From: Bradyrhizobium niftali
GTDB taxonomy: Bacteria; Pseudomonadota; Alphaproteobacteria; Rhizobiales; Xanthobacteraceae
Reading direction: 5' to 3'
DNA: 64,000 bases
Assembly (NCBI RefSeq): GCF_004571025.1
Contig: NZ_SPQT01000001.1
Span: 868,001-932,000 of the forward strand
The notes below the pieces were generated by a model that was not told where the DNA came from, did not search any database, and saw nothing but the letters and a program-made list of their open reading frames with translations. Positions 44,366-53,528 of the stretch are shown one piece after another; positions within the stretch are counted from its first letter, which is position 1; the number at the start of each line of letters is the position of its first letter. Made by a program: the position numbers and the translations under genes.

Positions 44366-44821
44366 CTACAGGGTCTGAGGCCGACTGAATATTGACCAGG
44401 GTGAGCAACCTACGCTGCTGCATTTTGAGGCGATGCGCATCACTAACTGAACGGGCATAAGGGTCGGCACGACTTGAATATATTGCAGATCGATGCCGTT
44501 TTGGATACCGAGCACAACACTGCCCCCAGTCTCGTCGCGCAGTGCAGTCATTAAGGAAGTCAGCTCCGAGCCGCTAAAGTGTTGGTCGCGTAGCCAGCTC
44601 GAGGTCAGCGCCAATCGTAGCGTCGGCCGGTATGTCCGTTGCCGCACATCATGTTGCATATATCTCAATTCATGGAGGCACTTCATGAGCACGGACGTGC
44701 TTGATTGCGGATAGCCGAGTGCCTTGGAGATCTCCCCGATCGTTGCCGAGCCGCGCCGCTGGGCAAAGAATTCAAACACCTCCAAGACGCGCTTCGCGGA
44801 TTTTATTGCAGAGCTATCCAT
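44366..44821 (-). pseudogene. Truncated IclR regulator (second copy, N-terminal half)
   Basis: From the ATG at 44821 the first 130 or so residues match the intact IclR protein at 29813 almost perfectly. After QLVMRIA at about 44432 the sequence becomes unrelated (SKCSSVGCSPWSIF) and stops at 44366. The DNA-binding domain is intact but the effector domain is mostly gone. It still sits in front of the intact CoA-transferase operon. If expressed, it could bind the operator without sensing the effector. Confidence 0.85.
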
Positions 44822-45190
44822 CGTTTCGACCCGTTGCTTCGAAGCTGCTGCGATCGCACAGGCGTATGTCATGCCCGCGCAGCGGCCCACTTTATCACAA
44901 CCATGATAAGTGGACACAATCATGATGGTTATTCTTTACACATGACGCTTGTCCTGCTTGTTTTTGCGCCGATCGGAGCGGCCTCAAGGCTGTCTTTGAT
45001 CACGGGAGGACAGATGTCAGAAATGCCCTTGTCGGGCCTTACCGTGCTGGAATTGGGCCACAGCATCGCTGCACCCTACGCGGGTTTAGTGCTTGCTGAG
45101 CTCGGTGCAGAGGTCATTAAAGTCGAGCGAACGGGTGTTGGCGATCCGGTGAGGGATTGGGGCCCGCCATATACCGACGGAATAGCGACG
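44430..45190. repeat. Direct repeat copy B: IclR 5' part, promoter, CoA-transferase 5' part
   Basis: Nearly identical to 30154-30912. In this copy the CoA transferase is whole and the IclR gene is cut; in copy A the opposite is true. Confidence 0.9.
44887..44913. promoter_or_regulatory. Inverted repeat in the IclR/CoA-transferase promoter (copy B)
   Basis: Same palindrome as at 30607-30633 (CCACTTTATCA, CAACCA, TGATAAGTGG), upstream of the intact operon; probable IclR operator. Confidence 0.5.
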
Positions 45191-46159
45191 GCGTTTCAGA
45201 CCTACAATCGCAGCAAGGCTGGTATCGAGATCGATCTTCGCGACGACCAGCAGCGTGCTGCGTTGCAGAAGCTGATCATCGATCGTGGTGACATTGTCCT
45301 TCAAAACCTTAAGGCAGGAGCCGCCGATCGTGCTGGACTAGGAGGCAAGCAGCTCACGGAGTTAAAACCTTCGCTCATCTACTGCAACCTCCATGCGTTC
45401 GGCGCCGTGGGACCGCTCAAGGATCGTCCAGGTTACGATCCGTTGATGCAAGCTTTTGGTGGGCTCATGAGCGTAACAGGCGAACCCGGCGAAAGGCCTC
45501 CGGTACGGATCGGGGTGTCCATTATCGATATGGGCGCTGGAATGTGGGCTGTGATCGGCATTCTGGCTGCACTTGCCGAACTCAGGCGAAGCGGGCGCGG
45601 AAGCATTGTCGACGTATCTCTCTTCGAAACCGCAATAGGTTGGATGATGTGGCCCCTAAGCTCCTATCTGGCAACGGGCCAGATTCCAGGCCGGCAGGGA
45701 TCGAGCATGAGCACGATCGTTCCGTACCAGGTGTTTCCTACGCTGGACTCCAACATCATGATTGCGGCTGGCAACGATAACTTGTTCAACAGGCTTTGCC
45801 GGGCCTTGGGTAGAACAGATCTCGCCTGCGACGAGCGCTTCGCAACCAACGGCGGGCGCGTCCGCTTTCGTGACATTTTGCTTCCCGTGCTTGAGGAGAT
45901 ATTCGCGACGCGCAGTACTGCCGAATGGAGCGAGCTGCTCGCTCGAGAGCAGGTCCCCGCCGCACCACTGCAGAATGTGGCCGACGTAGCTGCTGCCGAA
46001 CAGACGCGGGCCTTGAACATGCTGCGAGCCGAGGTCGGCTTGAGCCATCCATACGTTGCGCTTCCGATCAGCTTCGACGGTGTTAGACCTCGTTCCAAGA
46101 ATCCGGCCCCAGCTCTCGGCGCCGACACAGACCGCATCTTGCGAAAGACTACGGTATGA
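45014..46159 (+). CDS. Type III (CaiB/Frc family) CoA transferase
   Basis: This 381-residue CoA transferase has the family N-terminus GLTVLELGHSIAAPYAG, the AFQTYNRSKAGIEIDLR block near 65, and the probable catalytic Asp in the DRPGYDPLMQAFGGLMSVTG region near 140. It moves CoA from a donor thioester to a carboxylic acid. It opens a tightly coupled operon: its stop overlaps the next start (ATGA at 46156-46159). The acid activated is unknown. The following enzymes suggest a branched or substituted dicarboxylate. Confidence 0.9.
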   Translation: MSEMPLSGLTVLELGHSIAAPYAGLVLAELGAEVIKVERTGVGDPVRDWGPPYTDGIATAFQTYNRSKAGIEIDLRDDQQRAALQKLIIDRGDIVLQNLKAGAADRAGLGGKQLTELKPSLIYCNLHAFGAVGPLKDRPGYDPLMQAFGGLMSVTGEPGERPPVRIGVSIIDMGAGMWAVIGILAALAELRRSGRGSIVDVSLFETAIGWMMWPLSSYLATGQIPGRQGSSMSTIVPYQVFPTLDSNIMIAAGNDNLFNRLCRALGRTDLACDERFATNGGRVRFRDILLPVLEEIFATRSTAEWSELLAREQVPAAPLQNVADVAAAEQTRALNMLRAEVGLSHPYVALPISFDGVRPRSKNPAPALGADTDRILRKTTV

Positions 46160-47361
46160 CAAATCAAGCGAGTGATCTCATCCGCTCTGATGAGCTGCTT
46201 AGACTCGAAATCGGAGCGGATCACGCTGACCTGCGCGAGGGAGTGCGGCGCTTGTGCTCTCGTTTTCCAGGTGAATACTGGCGATCGGTGGAAGAGAAGG
46301 CGGCCTATCCCGGTGAGTTTGTCAAAGCGCTGACGGAAGCTGGATATCTTGCTGCGCTGATCCCCGAAGAATATGGCGGCGCCGGTCTCTCCCTAAGGGC
46401 AGCTGGTGTTATCCTCGAGGAGATTAATGCATCAGGCTGTACTGCGAGCCAATGCCATGCTCAGATGTATATTATGGGTACCCTGCTGCGACATGGCAGC
46501 AAGGAACAGAAGCAGCGTCTTCTGCCACGCATCGCCTCAGGGGAGCTGCGCCTCCAGGCCTTCGGCGTCACTGAGCCGACGACGGGCTCCGACACCAAGA
46601 AACTGAAAACACGTGCCGTGCGCGACGGCGACAACTACGTGGTGCACGGCCAAAAAGTCTGGACATCGCGGGCGCTTCACAGCGATCTGATGTTGCTCCT
46701 CGTGCGAACCACACCTGTTGATCAGGTTGTCAAGAAAACAGACGGTCTTTCCGTTCTGCTCGTAGATCTTCAGCAGAGCAAAGGCAAGGGGATGGAGATC
46801 AGGCCACTCAAAGCCATGATCAACCACAACACCACCGAGATTTTCTATGATGGATTGAAAGTGCCAGCCGAGAATCTGATCGGTCAAGAAGGCCAAGGTT
46901 TCCGATACATTCTGGATGGAATGAACGCCGAGCGCATCCTTGTGGGTTCCGAGGCGATCGGCGATGGGCGCTGGATGATCGAGAGGGCGACGGCCTACGC
47001 AAACGAAAGGATAGTATTCGACCGTCCGATTGGACAAAATCAAGCTATACAATTCCCTATCGCGCGAGCCTATGCTTCCTTGCAGGCTGCCGACATGATG
47101 GTGCGCAAGGCCGCCGCGTTGTTCGATGCACATCGGGACTGCGGCGCAGACGCGAATATGGCGAAGCTTCTTGCTGCAGACGCCGCTTGGGAGGCGGCGG
47201 AGGCGACCATGCAAACCTACGGTGGCTTTGCCTATGCGACGGAATACGACATTGAGCGTAAGTGGCGCGAGATCCGAGTGGGCCGAACCGCTCCAATCTC
47301 GGTAAATCTAATCCTGGCTTACATCGGTCAGCACGTGCTCGGCATGCCCCGTTCCTTCTGA
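46156..47361 (+). CDS. Acyl-CoA dehydrogenase
   Basis: This 401-residue flavoprotein of the acyl-CoA dehydrogenase family has LQAFGVTEPTTGSDTKKLKT near 130 (FAD/substrate contact), VHGQKVWTSRA near 160, and MQTYGGFAYATEYDIERKWR near 352 with the family C-terminal helix. It would introduce a 2,3-double bond into the acyl-CoA made by the upstream CoA transferase. EYGGAGLSLRAAGVILEEI near 70 is typical of dehydrogenases for short or branched substrates. Start overlaps the CoA-transferase stop. Confidence 0.9.
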   Translation: MTNQASDLIRSDELLRLEIGADHADLREGVRRLCSRFPGEYWRSVEEKAAYPGEFVKALTEAGYLAALIPEEYGGAGLSLRAAGVILEEINASGCTASQCHAQMYIMGTLLRHGSKEQKQRLLPRIASGELRLQAFGVTEPTTGSDTKKLKTRAVRDGDNYVVHGQKVWTSRALHSDLMLLLVRTTPVDQVVKKTDGLSVLLVDLQQSKGKGMEIRPLKAMINHNTTEIFYDGLKVPAENLIGQEGQGFRYILDGMNAERILVGSEAIGDGRWMIERATAYANERIVFDRPIGQNQAIQFPIARAYASLQAADMMVRKAAALFDAHRDCGADANMAKLLAADAAWEAAEATMQTYGGFAYATEYDIERKWREIRVGRTAPISVNLILAYIGQHVLGMPRSF

Positions 47362-47370
47362 GGCCATGCG

Positions 47371-48756
47371 ATGAGACGCTCCTATCGAAACAGTCAGCAA
47401 CCGGCGCTGACAGCCCATCTCGGGGCTGCAATCGCAAAATTGCATGGGCGGGATCTGCCGGCGCAGGCTTGCGCCATCGTCCGTCGCGGTCTCGTCGATT
47501 GCATTGGTGTAATGATCGCCGGCAGCACCGAGCCGGCCGTGGAGCGGGTTAGAAGTGTCCTAGGACCTCCATGGAGCGGCGAAGCGCGCCTCTTCCCGGA
47601 TGGCATCCGATGCTCCGCCCGCGATGCGGCGCTTGTCAACGGCATGGCCGCTCACGTTCACGATTTCGATGATGTGGCGCTCGATGGTCATCCCAGTGCG
47701 GTTCTCGTGCCGGCCCTCTTGGCGGAAGCCGAGGCGATTGGAGCGAAAGGTGCCGACGTCATCCGGGGCTATGTTGCGGGCTACGAAACATGGGCTACGC
47801 TGTGGAAGGCGAGCGCAGGGCCGCTCCACGCGCGCGGATGGCATCCAAGTGGCGTGTTCGGCGTCGTGGCAGCCGCAGCTGCTTGTGCGGCACTGCGCAG
47901 ACTCACGCCGGATGAGACGACGAGCGCTCTTGGCTTAGCCGCGGCGCAGGCTGCAGGCCTCATCGCCAACTTCGGAACAATGGCGAAATCGTTTCAGGTT
48001 GGGCACGCGGCCGAGGCTGGCCTCTTCTCGGCCCGTTTGGCTCTCGGCGGAGTCAACGCCTCCCATGAGGCGTTGGAACACAAACATGGTTTCCTAAATG
48101 CTTATGCTGGTGCACACAGCGACGGGGGAGGCGGATTTGGGGACCCCGACTGGGCAATTCTTGAGCAGGGTCTTGATATCAAAGTCTATCCTGTCTGCTA
48201 TGCAGCTCATCGCCTGATTGAGGGCGCGCTTCAGCTTGCCAAGGAGTTTGCCCTCACCCCGCCCTCGATCGATTCCATCGAACTGCGGCTGGGGCGCATC
48301 CAGTCTGATTTACTTCACAGCCATCGTCCACGCACAGTGCTGGAGGCGAAATTCAGCGCCGAATTCGCGGTTGCCGCCGCGCTCGTGGCAAAAGCGGTCG
48401 GACTTAACGAGCTAAGAGAAGGCTTCGTCTTGAGCGACGATGTCCAGCACCTTATCGACCGCACTGTGCGGATGATCGATCCAGAGCTCGGCGAGCCGCC
48501 TTTCTCCCCTTTCGACCAAGTGAAAGTTCGCCTTTCCGATGGCCGTGTGCTCGAGGGCTCACATGTCAAACATGCAAGCGGCAGTCGATACGCTCCACCT
48601 TCCAAGGCGGAATCCTGGGAGAAATTCAAGGGCTCGGCCGGCTATCATCTGCCGGTTGGTAGCACGCGGCAGCTCTTTGAAGCCCTGTGGGACCTTAATC
48701 CATCCAGATCTATCACCGAACTGCTCGATGATACCGGCTTGAGGACTGCGGCATGA
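47371..48756 (+). CDS. MmgE/PrpD family protein
   Basis: This 461-residue MmgE/PrpD protein belongs to the family of 2-methylcitrate dehydratase (PrpD), cis-aconitate decarboxylase and iminodisuccinate epimerase. AHVHDFDDVALDGHPSAVLV near 90 carries the conserved active-site Asp/His cluster, and GWHPSGVFGVVAAAAA near 150 and KSFQVGHAAEAGLFSARLA near 205 are further family blocks. It starts 9 bp after the dehydrogenase and overlaps the next gene (ATGA). It may dehydrate, decarboxylate or isomerise a tricarboxylate-like intermediate. A dead relative sits at 34.6-35.0 kb. Confidence 0.88.
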   Translation: MRRSYRNSQQPALTAHLGAAIAKLHGRDLPAQACAIVRRGLVDCIGVMIAGSTEPAVERVRSVLGPPWSGEARLFPDGIRCSARDAALVNGMAAHVHDFDDVALDGHPSAVLVPALLAEAEAIGAKGADVIRGYVAGYETWATLWKASAGPLHARGWHPSGVFGVVAAAAACAALRRLTPDETTSALGLAAAQAAGLIANFGTMAKSFQVGHAAEAGLFSARLALGGVNASHEALEHKHGFLNAYAGAHSDGGGGFGDPDWAILEQGLDIKVYPVCYAAHRLIEGALQLAKEFALTPPSIDSIELRLGRIQSDLLHSHRPRTVLEAKFSAEFAVAAALVAKAVGLNELREGFVLSDDVQHLIDRTVRMIDPELGEPPFSPFDQVKVRLSDGRVLEGSHVKHASGSRYAPPSKAESWEKFKGSAGYHLPVGSTRQLFEALWDLNPSRSITELLDDTGLRTAA

Positions 48757-49544
48757 CGCGTTCGTTCGAAACATTGGCCATTTCTCGCCCGCTCGAAGGG
48801 ATACTCCAGGTCGCGTTCAACCGGCCGGCTGCAATGAACGCCATCAACACTCAGACTGGCCGCGATTTGCTGTCCGTTCTCACGACAGTCGTCCAAGAGG
48901 AAGATGTACGTGTCATTCTCCTCACGGGCACTGGCGACAAGGCCTTCTCGGCTGGAGGTGATCTTAAAGAGCGCCAAGGGATGAGCGATCATGACTGGCT
49001 GCGGCAGCACGCACTGTTCGAGGAGGTAAACCTTCGACTTCTAGAATGCCCAAAGCCTGTTCTTGCAGCTGTCAATGGTGTGGCGTTCGGAGGTGGGTGT
49101 GAAATCGCGCTATGCTGCGATTTTATCTACGCGGCGTCGAATGCGCGGTTTGCGCTCACGGAGGTTAGGCTTGGCATCATGCCCGGCGGGGGTGGCACAC
49201 AGAATCTACCCCGCGCCGTCGGAATCCGCCGTGCCAAGGAACTCATCTTCTCAGCTCGTCCGTTCTCCGCAGAAGAAGCGGCGCACTGGGGGCTGGTTAA
49301 TCAGGTTCTTGAGCCGGCATCCCTGCTGCCGCGCGCGATTGAAACTGCGGCTGCGATTGCGGCCAATGCGCCACTTTCGGTGCTGCAGGCCAAAAAGTCG
49401 ATTTCCTTCGGCATGCAGACCGACATACGCACCGCGATGCAATTCGAGATCGAGGCCTATAATCGTCTAGTCACGACCGAGGATCGGTTCGAAGGTGTCC
49501 GAGCATTCAACGAGAAGAGAAAGCCCGAGTTCAAAGGGCGCTGA
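48753..49544 (+). CDS. Enoyl-CoA hydratase/isomerase family protein
   Basis: This 263-residue crotonase-fold protein has FSAGGDLKERQGM near 68 and CPKPVLAAVNGVAFGGGCEI near 95 that forms the oxyanion hole. EVRLGIMPGGGGTQNLPRAV near 135 carries the first catalytic Glu position of hydratases, and a second acidic residue lies further on. It likely hydrates the enoyl-CoA produced by the acyl-CoA dehydrogenase, giving a 3-hydroxyacyl-CoA for the lyase downstream. Its start overlaps the MmgE/PrpD stop. Confidence 0.9.
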   Translation: MTRSFETLAISRPLEGILQVAFNRPAAMNAINTQTGRDLLSVLTTVVQEEDVRVILLTGTGDKAFSAGGDLKERQGMSDHDWLRQHALFEEVNLRLLECPKPVLAAVNGVAFGGGCEIALCCDFIYAASNARFALTEVRLGIMPGGGGTQNLPRAVGIRRAKELIFSARPFSAEEAAHWGLVNQVLEPASLLPRAIETAAAIAANAPLSVLQAKKSISFGMQTDIRTAMQFEIEAYNRLVTTEDRFEGVRAFNEKRKPEFKGR

Positions 49545-49610
49545 GGAACTTCGCATGGAGAGTGTCTTGATTCCAACGCTGGGGGCGGTGGATCGCGCGG
49601 ACGGTGCGCT

Positions 49611-49919
49611 ATGACAGTCACTGTCGCGGCTATCATCTCATTAGACGGGCTCACAAGCGGAGCAATCTACGCGCTCATCGCGCTGGCGCTGTTGATTGTG
49701 TTCACTGTCACACGCGTGATCCTGGTTCCGCAGGGACAATTCGTCACTTATGCTGCCCTCACATTCCGGATTGCGCTTCGCGAAGCGATCGAAGCCACGC
49801 GCGAGCTCCATGCAACGGCCGGCGTGTTCAACTTCTCACCAAACGATCATGCGGGCTTGGATAAGAGAGCGGCCGTCGTCGTGCGTGTCGACGGCGGTAA
49901 GTGGATACTTGAAGATTAG
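49611..49919 (+). pseudogene. Deletion scar: LivH N-terminus fused to LivK-type C-terminus
   Basis: This 102-residue frame joins two unrelated pieces. Residues 1 to about 51 are a LivH permease start (GLTSGAIYALIALALLIVFT, then VTRVILVPQGQFVTYAALT). The rest is the end of a binding protein (ATAGVFNFSPNDHAGLDKRA, then VVVRVDGGKWILED). The transporter genes between must have been deleted, leaving an in-frame fusion that cannot work as either part. It shows the operon once had its own transporter. Confidence 0.75.
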
Positions 49920-49931
49920 GTTGGACGCATC

Positions 49932-50927
49932 ATGCTTCCGAAGCAGGTCGAAATCGTCGAAGTCGGACCGCGCGAGGGCTTTCAGTTCGAAGGCATCAGC
50001 AGGCCGGAGGCAATTGCTTTCGATGACAAGCTCGCACTAATCGCCGCTCTTGCTGCTACGGGCGTCAAAACGCTGCAGATTGTCTCGTTCGTGCACCCGA
50101 AGCAGGTACCGCAGATGGCCGATGCCGAGCGCATCGTCGAAGCGCTCCAACCCGTCTCAGGCGTCACCTATACGGGCATTTACCTTAACGACGTCGGATT
50201 GAAACGCGCGATCGCAAATCCCAAGCTCGCTCTCGTGCCCGATCTGGTGTTGTCGGCGTCGGAAACCTTCGCGCTCCGAAACCAAAAGCGCACTTTCGAT
50301 GAAGATGCACAAGCCGCCCGCAGAATGGGTGCCCTCTATCGTGATCTGGGAGTTGCAGTCACGACTGGGAATGTTATGGCGGCTTTTGGCTGCAATTACG
50401 AGGGTCCGATACCACTCTCGCGCGTACTCGAACGCATCGGGACTTTATCAGACATCGCCGAGGAGACTGGCGGTCGACTCTCAACACTGAACCTCGCCGA
50501 TACGATGGGATGGGCGGATCCGACCCTGATTCGTCGTACAGTCGCTGCGGTGCGTGAGCGCTGGCCAGCAACACGGATCGGGCTCCATCTGCATGACACG
50601 CGCGGCCTTGGCCTCGCAAATGTTTATGCAGCCCTTGTCGATGGAATCGACCGATTTGAATGTGCTATCGGGGGATTGGGGGGATGTCCATTCGCGGGCC
50701 ATGGGGGAGCCGCGGGGAATGTCGCCACAGAGGAGGTCGTATTTCTGTGTGATCGGCTGGGCGTTTCGACCGGCATCGATCTTACCCGCCTGCTGGATGC
50801 AGGGCGACTAGCTGAGCGCGCAGTTGGACATCCACTGCCTAGCCGTCTTCTCAGATCGGGAGTCGAAATTGGGCTTCAGAAGGCTGTGAACGACTCAGGA
50901 GTTCATCTATTTGATCACGGCCGATAG
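49932..50927 (+). CDS. Hydroxymethylglutaryl-CoA lyase family protein
   Basis: This 331-residue HMGL-like TIM-barrel lyase has EVGPREGFQFEG at the N-terminus (metal ligand Asp position filled in a variant motif). GLHLHDTRGLGLANVYAAL near 220 carries the two metal His residues, and IGGLGGCPFAGHGGAAGN near 245 carries the signature Cys. It would cleave a 3-hydroxy-3-methyl-type acyl-CoA (HMG-CoA, citramalyl-CoA or similar) to acetyl-CoA or a ketoacid. It completes the five-enzyme operon, starting 12 bp after the transporter scar. Confidence 0.88.
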   Translation: MLPKQVEIVEVGPREGFQFEGISRPEAIAFDDKLALIAALAATGVKTLQIVSFVHPKQVPQMADAERIVEALQPVSGVTYTGIYLNDVGLKRAIANPKLALVPDLVLSASETFALRNQKRTFDEDAQAARRMGALYRDLGVAVTTGNVMAAFGCNYEGPIPLSRVLERIGTLSDIAEETGGRLSTLNLADTMGWADPTLIRRTVAAVRERWPATRIGLHLHDTRGLGLANVYAALVDGIDRFECAIGGLGGCPFAGHGGAAGNVATEEVVFLCDRLGVSTGIDLTRLLDAGRLAERAVGHPLPSRLLRSGVEIGLQKAVNDSGVHLFDHGR

Positions 50928-51191
50928 TTTTTCCCTCACAGGCAAGGTCGCGCTTGTTACATCGCGGCCAACGCCGTACCATTTAAGAAGTACGGGGCGC
51001 GGTTCCTTGTCCGAAACGGTGCATGCGAGGTGCACGGCGACGCACTTCAGGGGCGTCGCCATGTCGTCATCGAGTTCGAAAGCTACGCAATAGCCAAGGC
51101 CTGCCACGACTCACCCGGGTATCGGGCGGCGGCCAAGATTCGCGACGAAGCCAGCACCTCCGATTTCGTGATCGAGGGCCACGAGGACTAA
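50905..51191 (+). pseudogene. Deletion scar: SDR start fused to DUF1330 end
   Basis: At about 50911-50960 one frame encodes FSLTGKVALVT, a typical SDR N-terminus, then breaks. The following frame encodes KKYGARFLVRNG, RRHVVIEFESYAIAKACHDS and PGYRAAAKIRDEASTSDFVI, the bulk of a DUF1330 protein, ending at 51191. Both source genes lost the parts in between. Confidence 0.6.
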
Positions 51192-51239
51192 CAGCGATCG
51201 GAGCCGCCGACACACGTAACCGGCCGCGCGGCCGCCAAT

Positions 51240-51454
51240 CCCCCGCTTCGTGGATTTCTTGTTGTCGCGAGAGGGGCAGACCCTGCTGGCACGATACTCG
51301 CTGGGATCGGTCCGCGGAATCGATTCCCGGATACGCCGAGACCGAAAAGGCCTTGCGTCCGATCGCGCTGAGCATCGAACTCCTGACCTATCTCGACCAG
51401 TCCAAGCGCAAACGGTTCTTGAGGGACTGGAAGGACGCCCTGTGCGGGAACTAA
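51240..51454 (+). pseudogene. AfuA-type binding protein C-terminal fossil
   Basis: DFLLSREGQTLLARYSLGSV in one frame and LRPIALSIELLTYLDQSKRK followed by RFLRDWKDAL in another match the end of the intact protein at 58653 (DFLLSRNGQQQLAARSFGTV, LANLDQSKRKAFFREWRRAL). The rest is lost. It precedes the MHS transporter gene as its paralogue does in the 58.6-62 kb cluster, though orders differ. Confidence 0.7.
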
Positions 51455-51647
51455 AGGCCTGGCGCGCTCATCGCTCGTTGAGCGCGCATGGATGCCATGG
51501 GTCGGTTGGACCACCGCAAAGCACTTCTCCAGTCGGCAACGGCACGTGACAGGTTGCTGACAGCTTTGTGACCGTATCCTCTCCGCAGAATGACAGGCCG
51601 CAATGTGCCTGCACCCCTGTCCGGGACCATAGGCCAAGGAGGAGACA

Positions 51648-52979
51648 ATGTCCGCGATCGACACCGTAGGTGCGTCCGCGCCCGCAACCCGCCCGCAAGT
51701 GCCTGCCATCAAGTCGCGCCTCGCGGCAATCTTGCGTACCACCAGCGGAAACTTCCTCGAACAGTTCGACTTCTTCCTGTTTGGCTTCTATGCGACGGCG
51801 ATCTCGAAGGCATTCTTCCCGACGGGGAATGAAGTCACCGCGTTGATGCTGACCTTCACGACGTTCTGGCTCGGTGCTCTGATGCGCCCGGTCGGAGCCA
51901 TCGTGCTGGGCGCCTATGTCGACCATATCGGGCGCCGCAAGGGGTTGATCGTGACGCTATCGATCATGGCGATCGGCACGATCCTGATTGCGGTATGTCC
52001 GACTTACAATAGTATCGGCATTCTTGCACCTATCATTGTCCTTGCGGGCAGGCTGCTGCAGGGCTTTTCGGCCGGCGTCGAGTTGGGCGGCGTTTCAATC
52101 TACCTGTTCGAGATATCGACGCCCGGAAACCGCGGCTTCTACACGTCCTTTCAATCAGCCAGTCAGCAGGTCGCGATCTTCGTGGCTGCGCTTCTTGGAT
52201 ATTCGCTGAATGCCGCAATGCCCGCTGATGTGATCGTCGAATGGGGCTGGCGCATTCCGTTCTTCATCGGCTGTCTGATCGTTCCATTCATCTTCATCAT
52301 TCGTCGCTCGCTCGAGGAGACGCCGGAGTTCCTGGCGCAGAAAAAACATCCGACCAGCGGCGAAGTGTTCCGCGCCATGATGGCCAATTGGCGAATCGTG
52401 GTCCTCGGCATGATGCTGACCGCAATGACGACGGTTACATTCTATTTCATTACGGTTTACACGCCGACGTTCGGCAAGAACGTTCTGAAATTGTCGACGA
52501 CCGACAGCCTTCTGGTCACGCTGTTCATCGCTATCTCCAATTTCTTCTGGCTTCCGATAGGCGGGGCAATATCCGACCGTCTCGGCCGCAAGCCGGTTCT
52601 GATGACCATAACCGCTCTGGCCTTGCTGACGGCCTATCCCGGCTTGTCCTGGCTGGTCAACCAGCCAACCTTCGCCAAGATGCTTCTGTTCGATCTTTGG
52701 CTCTCGATGCTCTTCGGCATGTACAACGGGGCGATGGTGGCAGCCCTGTCCGAGCAGGTGCCGCCCCATGTCCGTACGACGTGCTTTTCCCTGGCTTTCA
52801 GCTTGGCGGTGGCCCTTTTCGGGACGTTCACCCCGCTGGTGGCAACCTGGCTCATCGACAGGACAGGCGATCCAGCTTCGCCGGGTTTTTGGCTCGTGGG
52901 AGCTGCCTCAGTAAGCCTGATTGCCACGATGATCGTATATCGGCAGCGCAAGCCTGCACCGCGGGTTGCGGCACGGTGA
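51648..52979 (+). CDS. MFS transporter, metabolite:H+ symporter family, TcuC/CitA-like
   Basis: This 443-residue, 12-helix inner-membrane transporter is of the metabolite:H+ symporter group (citrate, tricarballylate, shikimate). The loop motif [20 protein letters not shown] near 90 and [20 protein letters not shown] near 135 are family hallmarks. [20 protein letters not shown] near 30 forms the first helix. With tcuA and tcuB downstream it is probably the tricarballylate (or citrate) importer of the set. A second close paralogue is encoded at 60709. Confidence 0.88.
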   Translation: MSAIDTVGASAPATRPQVPAIKSRLAAILRTTSGNFLEQFDFFLFGFYATAISKAFFPTGNEVTALMLTFTTFWLGALMRPVGAIVLGAYVDHIGRRKGLIVTLSIMAIGTILIAVCPTYNSIGILAPIIVLAGRLLQGFSAGVELGGVSIYLFEISTPGNRGFYTSFQSASQQVAIFVAALLGYSLNAAMPADVIVEWGWRIPFFIGCLIVPFIFIIRRSLEETPEFLAQKKHPTSGEVFRAMMANWRIVVLGMMLTAMTTVTFYFITVYTPTFGKNVLKLSTTDSLLVTLFIAISNFFWLPIGGAISDRLGRKPVLMTITALALLTAYPGLSWLVNQPTFAKMLLFDLWLSMLFGMYNGAMVAALSEQVPPHVRTTCFSLAFSLAVALFGTFTPLVATWLIDRTGDPASPGFWLVGAASVSLIATMIVYRQRKPAPRVAAR

Positions 52980-53037
52980 CGGAAGACGTGGACATGCCCG
53001 GGAAACTTGAACTCAAGTCCAATGGAAGAGACAGGCG

Positions 53038-53499
53038 ATGACGCCGTGGCGAAGGCTGTTCGCCCCCGCCACAGCTGCGCTCATGGCGATCTTGCCTGTA
53101 GCTGCAAGTCCGGCCACCGAGGTCAAGGTCGCGATTTCCGGCGGCATGACCGCGGCTTACAAGGAAGTTGTGGCGGTATTCAAACGAAAGACGGGACTCG
53201 CTGTCAGCACGGCTTACGGGCCGTCGATGGGCACCGCGCCAAACGCCATTCCCGTGCGGCTGGCGCGCGGCGATTGGCTTTCGGCCCGCATGGCCGCGGT
53301 CGGTCTCGCGGCCATCAACACCTGGGCTCACATCGGCACCGCAGGAGAGACAGCGCTCCTCGGCGTGATTAAGGAACTGATGGGCAGCTTCGCAGTGGCG
53401 TTGCTCCCGCTCGTGACCCTGACGGCAACTGCCGCCATTCTGGTCGTGATGGCCGGCCACAGACGGCAGCGCGCCGTGGCGGAGTTCAAAACAATATGA
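53038..53499 (+). pseudogene. Deletion scar: ModA-like binding protein start fused to an MFS transporter end
   Basis: Residues 1 to about 80 match the start of the ModA-like protein at 59878: EVKVAISGGMTAAYKEV, AYGPSMGTAPNAIPVRLARG. From about residue 82 the frame changes character to WLSARMAAVGLAAINTWAHI, IKELMGSFAVALLPLVTLTA and a basic tail, the last helices of an anion:cation-symporter type MFS protein. Both halves are incomplete, and the frame remained open across the junction. It sits between the MHS transporter and tcuA. Confidence 0.7.
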
Positions 53500-53528
53500 T
53501 CGCGCGCGGTCATTCTTGGGGAAGAAGC

